A stretch of 13,860 nt of DNA, taken from contig CAYMCP010000083.1 of NCBI GenBank assembly GCA_964388965.1, forward strand, positions 1-13,860. The letters run 5' to 3'. The stretch comes from Albibeggiatoa sp964388965. Its GTDB lineage: Bacteria > Pseudomonadota > Gammaproteobacteria > Beggiatoales > Beggiatoaceae. This document shows positions 13,628-13,860 of this stretch, one piece after another; position 1 is the first letter of the stretch, and each line of letters begins with the position of its first letter. The translations under genes and the position numbers were made by a program. Below the pieces are notes generated by a model. It worked only from the letters and a program-made list of their open reading frames with translations. It had not been told where the DNA came from and searched no databases.

Positions 13628-13749
13628 CAGGGCTACCTCATTTGGGATTGGCGCAACGACAGTTCAATAACTTACGAGAGTAAAAAACGAAGGTTTGCTT
13701 TGTAAGTCATTGATTGCTCGTTTTCAAATTTTCATACGAGGTAGCCCTG
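13628..13749. mobile_element. MITE-like element, 122 bp, 12-bp perfect terminal inverted repeats
   Basis: cagggctacctc (13628-13639) is the exact reverse complement of gaggtagccctg (13738-13749). Inside, ataacttac (13667-13675) pairs with gtaagtcat (13702-13710) with one mismatch. No open frame of useful length lies inside, so it would move only with a transposase in trans. No clear target-site duplication is seen (left flank gatgga, right flank caaaac). The left end abuts the broken RelE-like gene. Confidence 0.6.
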
Positions 13750-13859
13750 CAAAACTGCTCGGTTATTGTTGCATTACCATCGAACTCAACGTAAACATGG
13801 CTTTTAATCCTTAACTTAATGGCATTGAGCCTTGCCCGTCCACCATAGAAAAGTCTAAA
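13707..13859 (-). CDS. Open frame running off the right edge (partial, unknown)
   Basis: Minus frame open from the window edge to TGA at 13707, 50 codons: FRLFYGGRARLNAIKLRIKS, then HVYVEFDGNATITEQF, then codons from inside the MITE-like element. It may be the 3' part of a gene whose end was replaced by the element. I recognise no family, and 50 codons open by chance is possible. Confidence 0.25.
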   Translation of the reverse strand, partial: FRLFYGGRARLNAIKLRIKSHVYVEFDGNATITEQFCRATSYENLKTSNQ

Positions 13860-13860
13860 C

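Overview
This is an AT-rich bacterial window, most likely from a gammaproteobacterium. ProS has the bacterial form with an inserted editing domain and the usual length for the class. WecE and NagZ resemble the enterobacterial proteins closely along their length. The mix of CHASE2-type Ser/Thr kinase, many PIN/MNT/HEPN/RelE toxin-antitoxin genes and REP-like palindromes recalls large sulfur-oxidising Thiotrichales (Beggiatoa/Thiothrix relatives). That placement is inference from gene content, not from a search.

Region 1-5600 is a toxin-antitoxin (TA) graveyard built from repeated and recombined pieces. From the left it holds: a broken IS630-type transposase start; REP-like palindromes; an orphan antitoxin with a truncated PIN toxin; an MNT nucleotidyltransferase whose last eight residues were taken from a HEPN gene; an antitoxin with a frameshifted PIN toxin; a HEPN remnant; wecE; an intact ParD-like/RelE pair; an intact VapB-like/VapC pair; another antitoxin with a truncated PIN toxin; a second copy of the antitoxin/frameshifted-PIN segment; and a last orphan antitoxin. 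Only two of the TA pairs have an intact toxin. Three direct-repeat pairs (62, about 439 and 60 bp) record the rearrangements, and a probable RAYT transposase remnant lies next to one REP. wecE is the only metabolic gene here: a sugar aminotransferase of surface-polysaccharide synthesis.

Region 5600-13207 is the conserved part. proS (+) is followed by a 421-bp stretch with another REP-like element and a small frameshifted gene (-). Then comes a minus-strand operon in which a membrane CHASE2-like/TPR/Ser-Thr kinase overlaps its partner PP2C phosphatase. This is a reversible protein-phosphorylation switch: the kinase senses from the envelope and the phosphatase reverses it in the cytoplasm. Divergent from the kinase is a gene for an acidic protein of unknown function. 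nagZ (-), for peptidoglycan recycling, converges on it.

Region 13208-13860 carries no intact gene. It holds a possible coding remnant, the C-terminal part of a RelE-like toxin on the minus strand, a 122-bp MITE-like element with perfect 12-bp terminal inverted repeats directly at the broken end of that toxin, and an open frame running off the right edge. I saw no tRNA, rRNA or CRISPR array.
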